In this document: positions 8,988-17,688 of the stretch, piece by piece
How positions within the stretch are numbered: the first letter of the stretch is position 1
Layout: each line of letters begins with the position of its first letter
From: Parasulfitobacter algicola
GTDB lineage: Bacteria; Pseudomonadota; Alphaproteobacteria; Rhodobacterales; Rhodobacteraceae
Assembly: GCF_013315265.1 (NCBI RefSeq)
Contig: NZ_JABUFE010000001.1
Location: forward strand, 345,001-409,000
Direction of reading: 5' to 3'
DNA: 64,000 nucleotides
Notes under the pieces: generated by a model
Told to the model about the DNA's origin: nothing
What the model saw: the letters and a program-made list of their open reading frames with translations, nothing else
The model's database searches: none
Position numbers and translations under genes: made by a program

Positions 8988-9886
8988 ACTTTACCTCTTA
9001 GCATTTTAAAGGCATCACCAAAAGCTTCGATCGCATTGGCAGGCAGAACGATGGTCGACTTGCCAGTACCATTACCCAGCGCATTCAATGCCTCAACCTG
9101 TTTCAAGGCGACTTGATATTGCGCGGCCTCAAGTCCATTTTCCTGAATGGCCACAGCAACGACCTGCGTCGCATAAGCTTCGGCATCGGCCTGAACACGG
9201 CGGGCTTTCGCAGATTGTTCGGCTGCATAAAGTTCCGCATCTGCATTCAACTCGACCGAACGTTTTTTACCCTCGGCTTCGGTCACTTGTGCCTGTCACG
9301 CACGTTCGGCATTCAGCTGCTGCAACATCGCATCCCGCGTTGCCTGATCAAGGTTCACGTCCAAAAGTTCAGCGCGCGTAACCTCAACACCCCAGTCATC
9401 CACCGCATTTTCAATGGCGACTTGAATAGACGAGATTAGGCTTGAGCGGTTTGACTGAACTTCATCCAGTTCCATCTGGCCGATTTCAGCACGAACGATA
9501 CCGGCGACAGTTGTTGCAATCGCGCCATCAATATCACGAATACGGTACACGGTCTTTTCAGGTTCAATAATACGATAAAAGACACTTGTGTCGACCTGAA
9601 CCAGCACGTTGTCGGCAGTAATGGCGTCTTGGCTCATCGTGGGCAATTGGCGTTCAAGTATGGAAATCTTGTGCGCAACACGATCAAGGAAAGGAATGAT
9701 AAAATTAATGCCTGGTCCAAGAACGGAACGCAGCCTGCCAAACCGTTCGACAACGTATTTTTCCGACTGCGGAACGATCCGTACGCCCAGAAAAATACAG
9801 ACGATGACAAAGACAGCAAAAAGCAACAAAACAATGTTGTTGCCAAGAAAGTTTAATACGACTTCTTCAAAACTCATAGGGTGCAT
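8984..9886 (-). pseudogene. SPFH/band 7 (stomatin-like) gene split by an in-frame UGA
   Basis: The reading frame encodes a 300-codon SPFH/stomatin (QmcA-like) membrane-microdomain scaffold: an N-terminal membrane segment (about residues 16-36), then the band 7 domain (VPQSEKYVVERFGR onward) and a helical AE-rich C-terminal half. Codon 197 (9296-9298) is TGA, inside the conserved NAERA-QAQVTEAEGKK stretch where relatives have arginine. Both halves stay in one frame with no other lesion, and nfeD is still coupled downstream. It could be a recent nonsense mutation (CGA to TGA is a single transition), a sequencing error, or a leaky stop. The N-terminal 196 residues alone would retain the membrane anchor and most of the band 7 domain. 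Confidence 0.85.
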
Positions 9887-9919
9887 ACTCCTGATTACAC
9901 ACCCTATATATGGTATCGA

Positions 9920-11173
9920 TCACACGGATTTGAAGTGAAAGCCGCCTGTTGACACACTTGTCTTGTCCTTCATTGCACCCTGGACACACTCGGCAATAAT
10001 GTCAGCCGTCAGCGAACTAAGCGTCCATCCAAGATGTCCATGGCCGGTGTTGTAAAATACACGTTCATTCTTTCCGCGACCGACATGCGGCATCATATTT
10101 GGCATCATCGGGCGTAATCCAGCCCAAGGGACTGCGTTTTCAGTTGAAACTGCCGGAAAATGCGTTTCACACCACCTGGCAAGCGGTGCGATCCTGTCTG
10201 CACGTATATCGCGATTTGCACCGTTGAATTCGGCTGTACCCGCAATTCTAAGCCGGTCTGGCCCCAGTCTAGCCGTTACAACTTTGGAATTATCATCTAA
10301 CAACGACACATTTGGCGCAGCATCCTGGCTTATCTGATCAGGCATATTTACAGTAATCGAATACCCCTTCACAGGATAAATATTCACACGATCCCCTAAG
10401 GATTTCGCAATATCGCGGCTGGCCACACCTGCAGATACAACAACTGCGTCGAAAATCTGTGATCCACTGTTGCGCATCACTTTGGCCTTATTTTGTTCAA
10501 CCAGCACATCTGACACATCTTCACCAAATGCAAATGTAACGCCCTGCTTTTCAAGCCAAGTGGCTAGTCCGACCGTGTATTTGTGAATATCGCCCGTTGC
10601 ATCCGCTTCGGTCCAGAAACCGCCTGTGATATCCCCTTTTAAGGTTGGTTCAATCTCGCGCACTTCGTTTGCGGTCAGTTCCCGGCGTTCAACCCCGCCC
10701 TGTGCCAAGAGATCTGTTACCTTACGTCCATGGGCCAGGTCTTTTTCATTCTTATAAAAATGCATGATCCCGGCTGGCGAAAAATCAAAGTCAACATCGG
10801 CATGTTCTGCCATGTCCAAAAGAACTTTGCGCGCCATCACAGCCATTCTGGCCGTCTCAATGGTATTTTTACGGTATTTTGGAATATTCATCAAAAATTC
10901 CGCCATCCAACTGAACTTGTGCCAACTGGGTTTTGGATTAACCAACAGCGGGGCGTCAGACTGAAGCATCCATTTGATACCTTTGAAAACCGTCGTCCAA
11001 GTGTTCCAGACTTCGGCGTTGCTGGCACTGAGCTGGCCACCGTTTGCAAAACTGGTTTCCATGGCGGGGTATCTGTGGCGATCAAAGACCGTCACATCCA
11101 TGCCCCGTTTATGCAATTGAAAAGCTGTCGTGACACCGGTTATTCCGGCGCCAATCACGGCGATATGTGACAT
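9920..11173 (-). CDS. dadA: FAD-dependent D-amino-acid dehydrogenase
   Basis: This 417-residue protein belongs to the DadA branch of the DAO family. These are membrane-associated flavoproteins that oxidise D-amino acids (D-alanine classically) to 2-oxo acids and ammonia, feeding electrons to quinone. The dinucleotide-binding GAGITG lies at about 8-13, and the conserved NGGQLS FAD contact is near 45-50. A conserved C-terminal WAGLRPMMP/TGHGHLGWT region follows. It sits behind a tandem glycine riboswitch, so glycine, or a related amine such as sarcosine, may be the real signal or substrate. The SPFH gene begins 33 bases after its stop and may be read from the same transcript. Confidence 0.92.
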   Translation of the reverse strand: MSHIAVIGAGITGVTTAFQLHKRGMDVTVFDRHRYPAMETSFANGGQLSASNAEVWNTWTTVFKGIKWMLQSDAPLLVNPKPSWHKFSWMAEFLMNIPKYRKNTIETARMAVMARKVLLDMAEHADVDFDFSPAGIMHFYKNEKDLAHGRKVTDLLAQGGVERRELTANEVREIEPTLKGDITGGFWTEADATGDIHKYTVGLATWLEKQGVTFAFGEDVSDVLVEQNKAKVMRNSGSQIFDAVVVSAGVASRDIAKSLGDRVNIYPVKGYSITVNMPDQISQDAAPNVSLLDDNSKVVTARLGPDRLRIAGTAEFNGANRDIRADRIAPLARWCETHFPAVSTENAVPWAGLRPMMPNMMPHVGRGKNERVFYNTGHGHLGWTLSSLTADIIAECVQGAMKDKTSVSTGGFHFKSV

Positions 11174-11212
11174 TGTACACTCCTATGGGCATATCCATTT
11201 TGCCCACGCCCC

Positions 11213-11398
11213 CTCCGTATGTAACCTGAGAGATTCACTTGGCGCGATATGCGCAAAGCTTGCTCCTTCGGTGCGCCTTGCGGCGGCTCTTCGGAGTGTT
11301 GCAACCCAACCGGTCCTTGTGCCTGAGAGTTTACCGGGGCGGTTGCTCCTTCGGCGACGGCGACCGCGCTCTCCCGGCGGGGCTGTTCCTGTTGGGTG
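11213..11398 (-). promoter_or_regulatory. Tandem glycine riboswitch upstream of dadA
   Basis: Two glycine aptamers lie in series on the minus strand. Each contains the conserved CGAAGGAGCAA (11343-11353 and 11260-11270) and CTCTCAGG (11322-11329 and 11225-11232). Their closing stems are CACCCAAC/GTTGGGTTG for aptamer 1 (about 11302-11398) and CTCCG/CGGAG for aptamer 2 (about 11213-11296), joined by a short linker. The second aptamer ends about 40 bases before the dadA start. Glycine riboswitches usually turn on glycine-consuming genes. No clear terminator is seen in the remaining gap, so control of translation is likely. Confidence 0.93.
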
Positions 11399-11512
11399 CA
11401 TTGCATGATATTTGGATCAAAACAAATAAAATTCATACAAGATCAAGATGATTTTTGCGATAGTAACATGCGTGTGACGGTCTTATGACTGTCCACAAAT
11501 AAGGGGAAAAAG

Positions 11513-12343
11513 ATGCGACTGGTACGATACGGTGAAATGGGTCAGGAAAAGCCCGGCGTGATGGATGAAGCAGGTCAAATTCGCGATTTATCAAAGCTGT
11601 TTTCTGATATAACACCAGACGTCTTTGATGATATTTCTGCTATCAATCCTGCTGATTTTCCCGTAATAAACGGCACCCCGCGCTATGGTGTTCCCTTTCG
11701 TGGCATCAACAAAATTATCTGCATCGGATTGAACTATCACGATCATGCAGCCGAAACCGGCAAAGATGTCCCGTCAGAGCCGATTGTTTTCATGAAAGCG
11801 ACCTCGGCCCTGAATGGCCCATATGATCCAATCCGCATTCCGCGTGGATCACAAAAATCCGATTGGGAAGTCGAATTGGGCGTCGTGATCGGCAAAGATA
11901 CCAAATATGTCAGCGAAGAAAATGCATTGGATCATGTATTTGGCTATACATTGATCAACGATGTGTCAGAACGGCACTTTCAGGCTGAACGTGGCGGTCA
12001 ATGGACCAAGGGCAAAAGCTGCGACACCTTTGCGCCTGTCGGACCATGGCTTGTCACCGCGGATGAAATCGCTGACCCACAAGATTTGAAACTGACAACC
12101 AAAGTCAACGATCAGATCATGCAAAACGGATCAACTGCGGACATGATTTTCAAGGTCGCGCATATTGTCAGCTATCTTAGCCAAATGATGCGGCTTGAAC
12201 CGGGCGATATCATTGCAACTGGCACACCTGCCGGTGTTGCCGCCGGTATTAGACCGCCGCAGTTTTTAAAGCCTGGCGATCGGCTAGAGCTTAATATCGA
12301 TGGCCTTGGCACACAACGATCCGTGATTGACGCGGACAGCTAA
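11513..12343 (+). CDS. Fumarylacetoacetate-hydrolase-family protein
   Basis: The 276-residue protein is of the FAH C-terminal fold shared by 2-keto-4-pentenoate hydratases, ureidoglycolate lyase and acylpyruvases. The family core starts at about residue 68 (KIICIGLNYHDHAAE). Metal ligands are visible in the DWEVELGVVIG segment (about 121-131) and in the later ASP of the VSERHFQ region. The C-terminal GDIIATGTPAGVA loop is conserved. The N-terminal 60 residues are a variable cap. The exact substrate cannot be read from the sequence. AAGGGGA precedes the ATG. It stands alone, divergent from the riboswitch transcript. Confidence 0.88.
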   Translation: MRLVRYGEMGQEKPGVMDEAGQIRDLSKLFSDITPDVFDDISAINPADFPVINGTPRYGVPFRGINKIICIGLNYHDHAAETGKDVPSEPIVFMKATSALNGPYDPIRIPRGSQKSDWEVELGVVIGKDTKYVSEENALDHVFGYTLINDVSERHFQAERGGQWTKGKSCDTFAPVGPWLVTADEIADPQDLKLTTKVNDQIMQNGSTADMIFKVAHIVSYLSQMMRLEPGDIIATGTPAGVAAGIRPPQFLKPGDRLELNIDGLGTQRSVIDADS

Positions 12344-12347
12344 TAGA

Positions 12348-12758
12348 TTAAGCAGGGCTGCTGCCCACGGGCTCCAACGCCTCTAGCGGGCGACCTTTAC
12401 CTTGTGCAATCTGCCCTGCAAGATCATTGATTGACTGTGCTTGGCGTTTGTCTGTGGACAGATCAGCAATCGACATAAGTGACTGGGAAATCTGAATGCG
12501 CTGATCTTGTGGCGTTGTTTCAGCGCCCGCAGCAACGGCTGCCGCCAATGCGCCCAGCTGCGTGTTCAAGGCCGCGTCCGTCAAATCCGCGCGCGCGATG
12601 CGATCCAATGCGTCTAGTGTTACTTTCTGGCATGCCGATCCACTTTGCCCGCAGACCGCTTGTACAGCGTTTGCATCAAAACCCAGACTTTGTGCAACAG
12701 CTTGATTGGCAAGCAAAGCCAGCACGGCCGCGATCAAATAGCCAAAACCCTGATTCAC
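12348..12758 (-). CDS. Small exported protein of unknown function
   Basis: I do not recognise this family. The product has a signal peptide of about 20 residues (hydrophobic core then NQAVAQ) and a mature part of about 115 residues rich in alanine, glutamine and leucine, with two cysteines (in CGQSGSACQ) that could form a disulphide. No ATG is available. The GTG at 12758 has AAAGG at normal distance, while another GTG lies at 12767. The codon pattern resembles the neighbours and the gene is convergent with the FAH-family gene, leaving four bases between the stop codons. Confidence 0.65.
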   Translation of the reverse strand: MNQGFGYLIAAVLALLANQAVAQSLGFDANAVQAVCGQSGSACQKVTLDALDRIARADLTDAALNTQLGALAAAVAAGAETTPQDQRIQISQSLMSIADLSTDKRQAQSINDLAGQIAQGKGRPLEALEPVGSSPA

Positions 12759-12846
12759 GTGCCGCACCTTTCAGATTTACCGCCTTGCACTTTTAAATCA
12801 GAACTTGGTTTATCGTTTATTAACGCTTCAATGGCCAAACGGTTAA

Positions 12847-13491
12847 ATGTTTAACGATTTGTCCGAGTCGCTGAAACGCGCTGTTTTCGTATTTCTGGCT
12901 GTGATGCTTTTTGTCATCGCATTGGTCCAGATGGGCCGTGAATTGCGTGTCTTCACGACAGGTTTTTTATATCAAGATCAACCAATTCCGCTGTCAATGA
13001 ACGGTCAACTTACAGTGCTGCATACATGCGAAAAGGTTATGTCCAGCCCCTATTCCAAGATGCAACCAACGGTGCAAATTGTGCAGATTTCAGAAAGCTG
13101 CAAGTCTTATGCGAGTCGCATTCTTGAAAAAACGCCTGCATTTTCGTTTGCACATTTAATTGCTGCCCAAGCATATTTTAATCTGGAAGATTATGAAAAA
13201 TCACTGGCGTCGGTTGCGTTGTCAGAAAAATTTGCGCCCGGACCGCTTTGGCTGGTTGAGCGGCGCATCGATATTTTGATCAAAATCACAGCCACGCACA
13301 CAGAGTTTATAGAAGACGCCTTCAGTCGCGACATTACCCGCCTTTTGCAATCAGACCGCGGCGCTGAATTTCTGTCTGACCGTCTGTACCTTCATCCAAC
13401 AGCAAAGCCCATTGTGTTTGGTATGATTGAATATCAAAACCCAAAATTACAGCATCGCTTCTTATCCGCACTGCGCAGGGTTGCGTCATGA
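12847..13491 (+). CDS. Membrane-anchored protein with TPR-like region, first gene of polysaccharide cluster
   Basis: The 214-residue product begins with a membrane anchor (about residues 12-31) and then a periplasmic helical domain. The stretch around residues 95-140 (AHLIAAQAYFNLEDYEKSLASVALSEKF) looks like a tetratricopeptide repeat. I cannot assign a specific function. Its stop overlaps the start of the O-antigen-ligase-type gene by four bases, so it is the first gene of a four-gene operon ending with a tyrosine autokinase. A role in assembling or exporting a surface polysaccharide is inferred from this context only. Confidence 0.75.
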   Translation: MFNDLSESLKRAVFVFLAVMLFVIALVQMGRELRVFTTGFLYQDQPIPLSMNGQLTVLHTCEKVMSSPYSKMQPTVQIVQISESCKSYASRILEKTPAFSFAHLIAAQAYFNLEDYEKSLASVALSEKFAPGPLWLVERRIDILIKITATHTEFIEDAFSRDITRLLQSDRGAEFLSDRLYLHPTAKPIVFGMIEYQNPKLQHRFLSALRRVAS

Positions 13492-14801
13492 GCGATCTGT
13501 TTGCGTTCGAAGTTCATACTCCGCGCTGCAAAGCTGCGCAAAATCTGGATGAACGAAATCGTCAGCGCGCATTAAAGCAGCATCTGACATGGGTTTGCGG
13601 ATTTGTCGTTATCGGCGCCCCGCTGATAATCGCCAGCAATCGCCCTGTATTTTGGTTATTTTGGATTACGGTTCTATCGCTTGCTTTCATCTATTATGTG
13701 ATGCGAAGCCCTGCAAATTCTAATATATTCTCTGCTTTAAAAACGCATAAGATCTTGTTTTTCATTGGTGCGCTTTTGCCAACCACTGCGATATTTCAAG
13801 CCTTGGCAGGTCTTAGTTTGACGCCCGATGCCGCATTGTCGGGGGCAATGCGTCTGACAGGGTATCTTTTATTTTTCTTGCTGGTTCTGGAACTTGCCAC
13901 CAAAAAGCAAAATGCCGAAGCTTTGCTTTGGGCGATATTTTTGGCAACCAGCGCGCATGCAATCTGGGCAATATTTGCGCTTGCTGTTCTAAATGATTTT
14001 GCGATCTGGGGTGAAAAAACGGCCTATGCCGGGGCAGCAACGGGTGTGTTCATCAATCGAAATACGTTTGCAATGTTTCTGGGTATGGGCCTTATCGCCG
14101 GGATACCGCTTGTTATTGCGCGCAGTACAAAAAGCGATGTTCTAAGCGCCAAGGGGCTTGAAAAGCTTTGTTTATGTGTCTGTCTTGGTGTCATTGCCAT
14201 GTGCATCATCGCAACGCAGTCACGCATGGGCATTTTATCGACGTGTGTGGGCTGTCTGGTGTGCATATTTTGCCTGCAAAGACATAAAACGCTGCAATCT
14301 GTCCTGATCACCATCGGCATTTTTCTTGCTGGGCTTGTTGTCATGTTGCTTTTTTGGGGCGGCGATGTGTTTCAGCGGTTGGTATTCCTAAAGTTAGACC
14401 AAATAGACCGCAGCACACTGTATCTTCAGATGATCGATATGATTATCCAGCGTCCGTACATCGGATTTGGATTAAACAGCTTTCAATTGGCATTTGAACA
14501 GTTCCAGGCACCCCCGATGACCATGAATTTGGTATGGGAGTATGGTCATTCCAGTTATTTGACCAATTGGTTGGAATACGGTTTGATCATTGGAAGCCTG
14601 CCAATTGCGCTTGGGCTTATGGTCGTCTGTCGGTTGATCAAAAAAAATCAGATCACAGCGCCAGCCATTGCTTCGCTAAGCTTGTGTGCTGTTCACTCTA
14701 CAGTCGATTTTGGGCTTGAGATCCCTGCAAACATGTTTGTTTTCCTTACATTAATCGGCATCGGGCTTGCCAGTTCGGATCGTAAAGGTGTTGATCAATG
14801 A
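13488..14801 (+). CDS. O-antigen ligase/polymerase (Wzy_C) family membrane protein
   Basis: The 437-residue protein has about eleven hydrophobic segments and the large periplasmic loop of the Wzy/WaaL superfamily. The Wzy_C signature region (about 190-360) includes NRNTFAMFLGMG, the TQSRMGILST motif and GFGLNSFQLAF. Members polymerise or ligate undecaprenyl-linked glycans on the periplasmic side of the inner membrane. Its position before a phosphatase and a Wzz/BY-kinase fusion suggests an exopolysaccharide polymerase rather than a lipopolysaccharide ligase. It overlaps both neighbours by four bases. Confidence 0.88.
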   Translation: MSDLFAFEVHTPRCKAAQNLDERNRQRALKQHLTWVCGFVVIGAPLIIASNRPVFWLFWITVLSLAFIYYVMRSPANSNIFSALKTHKILFFIGALLPTTAIFQALAGLSLTPDAALSGAMRLTGYLLFFLLVLELATKKQNAEALLWAIFLATSAHAIWAIFALAVLNDFAIWGEKTAYAGAATGVFINRNTFAMFLGMGLIAGIPLVIARSTKSDVLSAKGLEKLCLCVCLGVIAMCIIATQSRMGILSTCVGCLVCIFCLQRHKTLQSVLITIGIFLAGLVVMLLFWGGDVFQRLVFLKLDQIDRSTLYLQMIDMIIQRPYIGFGLNSFQLAFEQFQAPPMTMNLVWEYGHSSYLTNWLEYGLIIGSLPIALGLMVVCRLIKKNQITAPAIASLSLCAVHSTVDFGLEIPANMFVFLTLIGIGLASSDRKGVDQ

Positions 14802-15592
14802 TTGCCCCTGCGCATCTTCCTTGGCGTCAACCCAAGCCTTCGCAATCTGCACGCAAGCGATTGGCTTTGTCCGAAATGCCTGCCGCCACATATGTGATTG
14901 GGGATATACACGGGCGCTTTGATCTGTACCGTGCCGTTGAAAACTGGATTGTGAACGATGCAAAACGCATTATGGGTCCCGCCCTTATAGTTGTGTTGGG
15001 TGATATGGTTGATCGCGGCTTAGATTCAGCCAATTTGCTGGATCATCTGATTGATCCCCCAGGGCCGGATCTGCAAAGACTGTGCTTGATGGGCAATCAT
15101 GAACATATGATGCTTGAGTTTTTGGTAAACCCATCGCCCACATCGCCATGGCTGACGGCAGGCGGATGGAAAACGCTTCGCTCATACGGGATTATATCCA
15201 AGGCCGATATCAGCAAGGATGTGATTGATGAGTATATTCCTCAGTTCCACGTTGAATTCCTGCAAAATTTGCCAATCTGCCTGCAGGTCGGACCATATTT
15301 TCTGTCACACGCAGGGGCAGACCCCGAATACAATCTGAAAAATCAGCCAGAAGATGCATTGATATGGGGTACACACGGTGTGAAAGCCCACCCTGATACC
15401 ATCATCGTCCATGGGCATACAGCCGTTGAAAGGGCGCGGAATTACAAAGACCGCATTGCACTGGATACACGCGCCTATGCCACGAATGTTTTAAGTGCTG
15501 TCAGGCTGATGCCGGATGCAAAGCCACTTTTCATTGAAACCGCACGCCACTCGCAAGGCAAAATAATAGGTGATCCACATGCAGGACACTGA
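14798..15592 (+). CDS. PPP-type metallophosphoesterase (serine/threonine-phosphatase-like)
   Basis: All three metal-binding blocks of the PPP phosphatase family are present: GDIHGR (35-40), GDMVDRG (68-74) and GNHE (99-102). Later histidines lie in SHAGAD and in VHGHT (near 205). The family includes ApaH, PrpA/PrpB and eukaryotic-type protein phosphatases. The 264-residue length fits the PrpA-like group. It sits inside the polysaccharide operon, overlapping the tyrosine autokinase gene, so it may dephosphorylate that kinase or a cell-surface regulator. That role is inference: most BY-kinase operons use LMW-PTP or PHP phosphatases instead. Confidence 0.9.
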   Translation: MIAPAHLPWRQPKPSQSARKRLALSEMPAATYVIGDIHGRFDLYRAVENWIVNDAKRIMGPALIVVLGDMVDRGLDSANLLDHLIDPPGPDLQRLCLMGNHEHMMLEFLVNPSPTSPWLTAGGWKTLRSYGIISKADISKDVIDEYIPQFHVEFLQNLPICLQVGPYFLSHAGADPEYNLKNQPEDALIWGTHGVKAHPDTIIVHGHTAVERARNYKDRIALDTRAYATNVLSAVRLMPDAKPLFIETARHSQGKIIGDPHAGH

Positions 15593-17684
15593 TCTTACAT
15601 TAAAAGACGTCATAGGCATTGCAAAACGCCAATTTCGGCTGATTTTATTGACGGTTTTCTTATGCTTGACCCTGACATTGGTCTATTTGTTTTCGGTCAC
15701 GCCAAAATACCGCGCGACGGCTTTGGTTCTGATAGATCCAGTTCAGCGCAACGTACTTGACCCCAGGCAACAGGCGTCAGTCGCGGGGTCCACAGAAAAC
15801 GCGCGCGTCGAAAGCGAAGTCGAGATTCTGCGTTCAGCTGCAACGGCATTAGCAACAATTGAAAAAATAGGTCTTATAGCAGATCCTGAATTCGGGCCTC
15901 GCTTATCTTTGACCGACAAACTGAAACAGTCCGTTGGTGTAGCGCCAAGCAATGGGCAGACCGGGATCGCTTTGGTTCAAGATACCCTGTCCAAATTCAG
16001 AAACGCAATAACAGTCAAACGTCGCGGCCTGACATATCTGATCGCGGTTTCAGTTGACGCAGAAAACCCGGATCGGGCCGCAAGTTTAGCAAATGCCGTG
16101 GCTGAAACCTATATCGACCGGCAATTGCAGGCCAAAATTGCCAGTTCTTTCCGGGCGCGTGATATTCTTAAGGAACAAACAGATCGAGCCAGTGAAAATC
16201 TAACCCAGACAGAGGATGCGTTGGACGCATTTATTGTCGAAAACCTGGATCAATTTACAGCCGAAAGCAGCGCGCAGGCGTTGCGCGAGCTTCAGATACA
16301 ATTGGATCAAGCCAACAAGAATCGTCTTCAGGCAAAAGCAAGGGCGGACAGGGTGCAAATTGCACGTGAAACGGGCAATTGGGATAGCTTTTCAGAAACC
16401 CTTGGAAATACAGCATTGCAATCATTGGCAGCCGAGCGCGCTGAATTACAGCGCAGATTGTCACAAATCACGACCAATACAGCCGAAAACGTCAATTTGC
16501 GCGCTGAAATCCGCAAGATCGAAGAAACGCTTGATAAAAATGTGGCAGAAAGTCTGAACGGACTTCGGGACGAAATCGCGCAATTTGATAGGGACGCGGA
16601 CAAGTACACGGACCAAATTCGCCAGTCCGTGCTGCAAGGGCAGATGTCATCGCAAATGGTAACCCGGGTCTTTTCGCTACAACAAGAAGCCGCCATCGCG
16701 CGCAATCAATATCAGGCGCTTTTATCCCGATTGCGGGACCTGGAAGCACAAGCCACAGCACAGATCGCCGACAGTAGAATCGTATCTGAAGCTTTGCCAC
16801 CCAGATCAGCCGGTAGTCCGCAAAAAACAAAGATCCTTGTGCTTGCCTTTGCAGTCGCGATCGGGTTGGGCATAGGGCTGGCTTTTCTGAATGAATATTA
16901 TATCGGCGGGATCACGTCTGCTGCACAGTTGCGCAATATTACTCAAGCATCACGTGTGACAAGCATCCCTGCAATTGGTGGATCCGGGTTGGCTGCGGAT
17001 CAAATCATAGACGTACCACTGTCTGCCTATTCTGAAGCCGTGCGCAGGCTAAGATCTGAAATCGATATAACCACAGGCAAAACTGAAACACGGGGAAAAG
17101 TTGTACTTGTTGCGTCGGCCATTCCATCCGAAGGTAAATCAACGACCGCACTGGCATTGGCACGCACGTATGCCATGTCGGGCAAAGATGTTTTGTTGAT
17201 TGATTGCGATCTTCGAAAGCCCAGTCTGCACACTCAGCTGAATATGTCGCCAGACAGCGGGTTTCTGGATTATCTGCAAAACCCGATGCCAAGCGGTGCC
17301 GAACAGCCAAGTTTTTATGACCGCGACCCGCGCAGTGATGCAGCTGTGATCATGGGTGCCGGCGGCAGTGATATTCCCACTGATCAACTGCTGGCATCAA
17401 ACGTCTTTGACAAATTGATCCGTGACGCACGCAATGTCGTCGACGTCATTATTCTGGACACCGCGCCACTGCTGTCCGTGGTCGACACCCGCTATATCGC
17501 ACATCATGCTGATATTGCTGTGATGTCGGTGCGGTTTGGACAGACACCGCAAGCCGATGTTCGTACAGCTATGGCAGAGCTGAAGCAGCTTGTTAAAAAG
17601 GACGTACCCATAATCAACGTGCTTAATCTGGAACAAACATCAAAAGATCGCCGGCGGCTTCAGGGATATTACGTCGACGCCTGA
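15579..17684 (+). CDS. Polysaccharide co-polymerase/tyrosine autokinase (Wzc-like)
   Basis: This fused chain-length regulator and BY-kinase controls export of a capsular or exopolysaccharide. Order of parts: Wzz domain with a membrane segment at about 22-44, a long periplasmic coiled coil (about 180-400), a second membrane segment at about 415-435, then the cytoplasmic kinase. The kinase carries Walker A (SEGKST, about 517-522), Walker A' (LLIDCDLRKPS) and Walker B (VIILDTAP). The C-terminal tail is short and holds only two adjacent tyrosines (GYYVDA), fewer than the usual cluster. The ATG at 15579 is preferred to a GTG at 15570 because AGGTGA precedes it. It overlaps the phosphatase gene by 14 bases. 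Confidence 0.93.
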   Translation: MQDTDLTLKDVIGIAKRQFRLILLTVFLCLTLTLVYLFSVTPKYRATALVLIDPVQRNVLDPRQQASVAGSTENARVESEVEILRSAATALATIEKIGLIADPEFGPRLSLTDKLKQSVGVAPSNGQTGIALVQDTLSKFRNAITVKRRGLTYLIAVSVDAENPDRAASLANAVAETYIDRQLQAKIASSFRARDILKEQTDRASENLTQTEDALDAFIVENLDQFTAESSAQALRELQIQLDQANKNRLQAKARADRVQIARETGNWDSFSETLGNTALQSLAAERAELQRRLSQITTNTAENVNLRAEIRKIEETLDKNVAESLNGLRDEIAQFDRDADKYTDQIRQSVLQGQMSSQMVTRVFSLQQEAAIARNQYQALLSRLRDLEAQATAQIADSRIVSEALPPRSAGSPQKTKILVLAFAVAIGLGIGLAFLNEYYIGGITSAAQLRNITQASRVTSIPAIGGSGLAADQIIDVPLSAYSEAVRRLRSEIDITTGKTETRGKVVLVASAIPSEGKSTTALALARTYAMSGKDVLLIDCDLRKPSLHTQLNMSPDSGFLDYLQNPMPSGAEQPSFYDRDPRSDAAVIMGAGGSDIPTDQLLASNVFDKLIRDARNVVDVIILDTAPLLSVVDTRYIAHHADIAVMSVRFGQTPQADVRTAMAELKQLVKKDVPIINVLNLEQTSKDRRRLQGYYVDA

Positions 17685-17688
17685 TACG

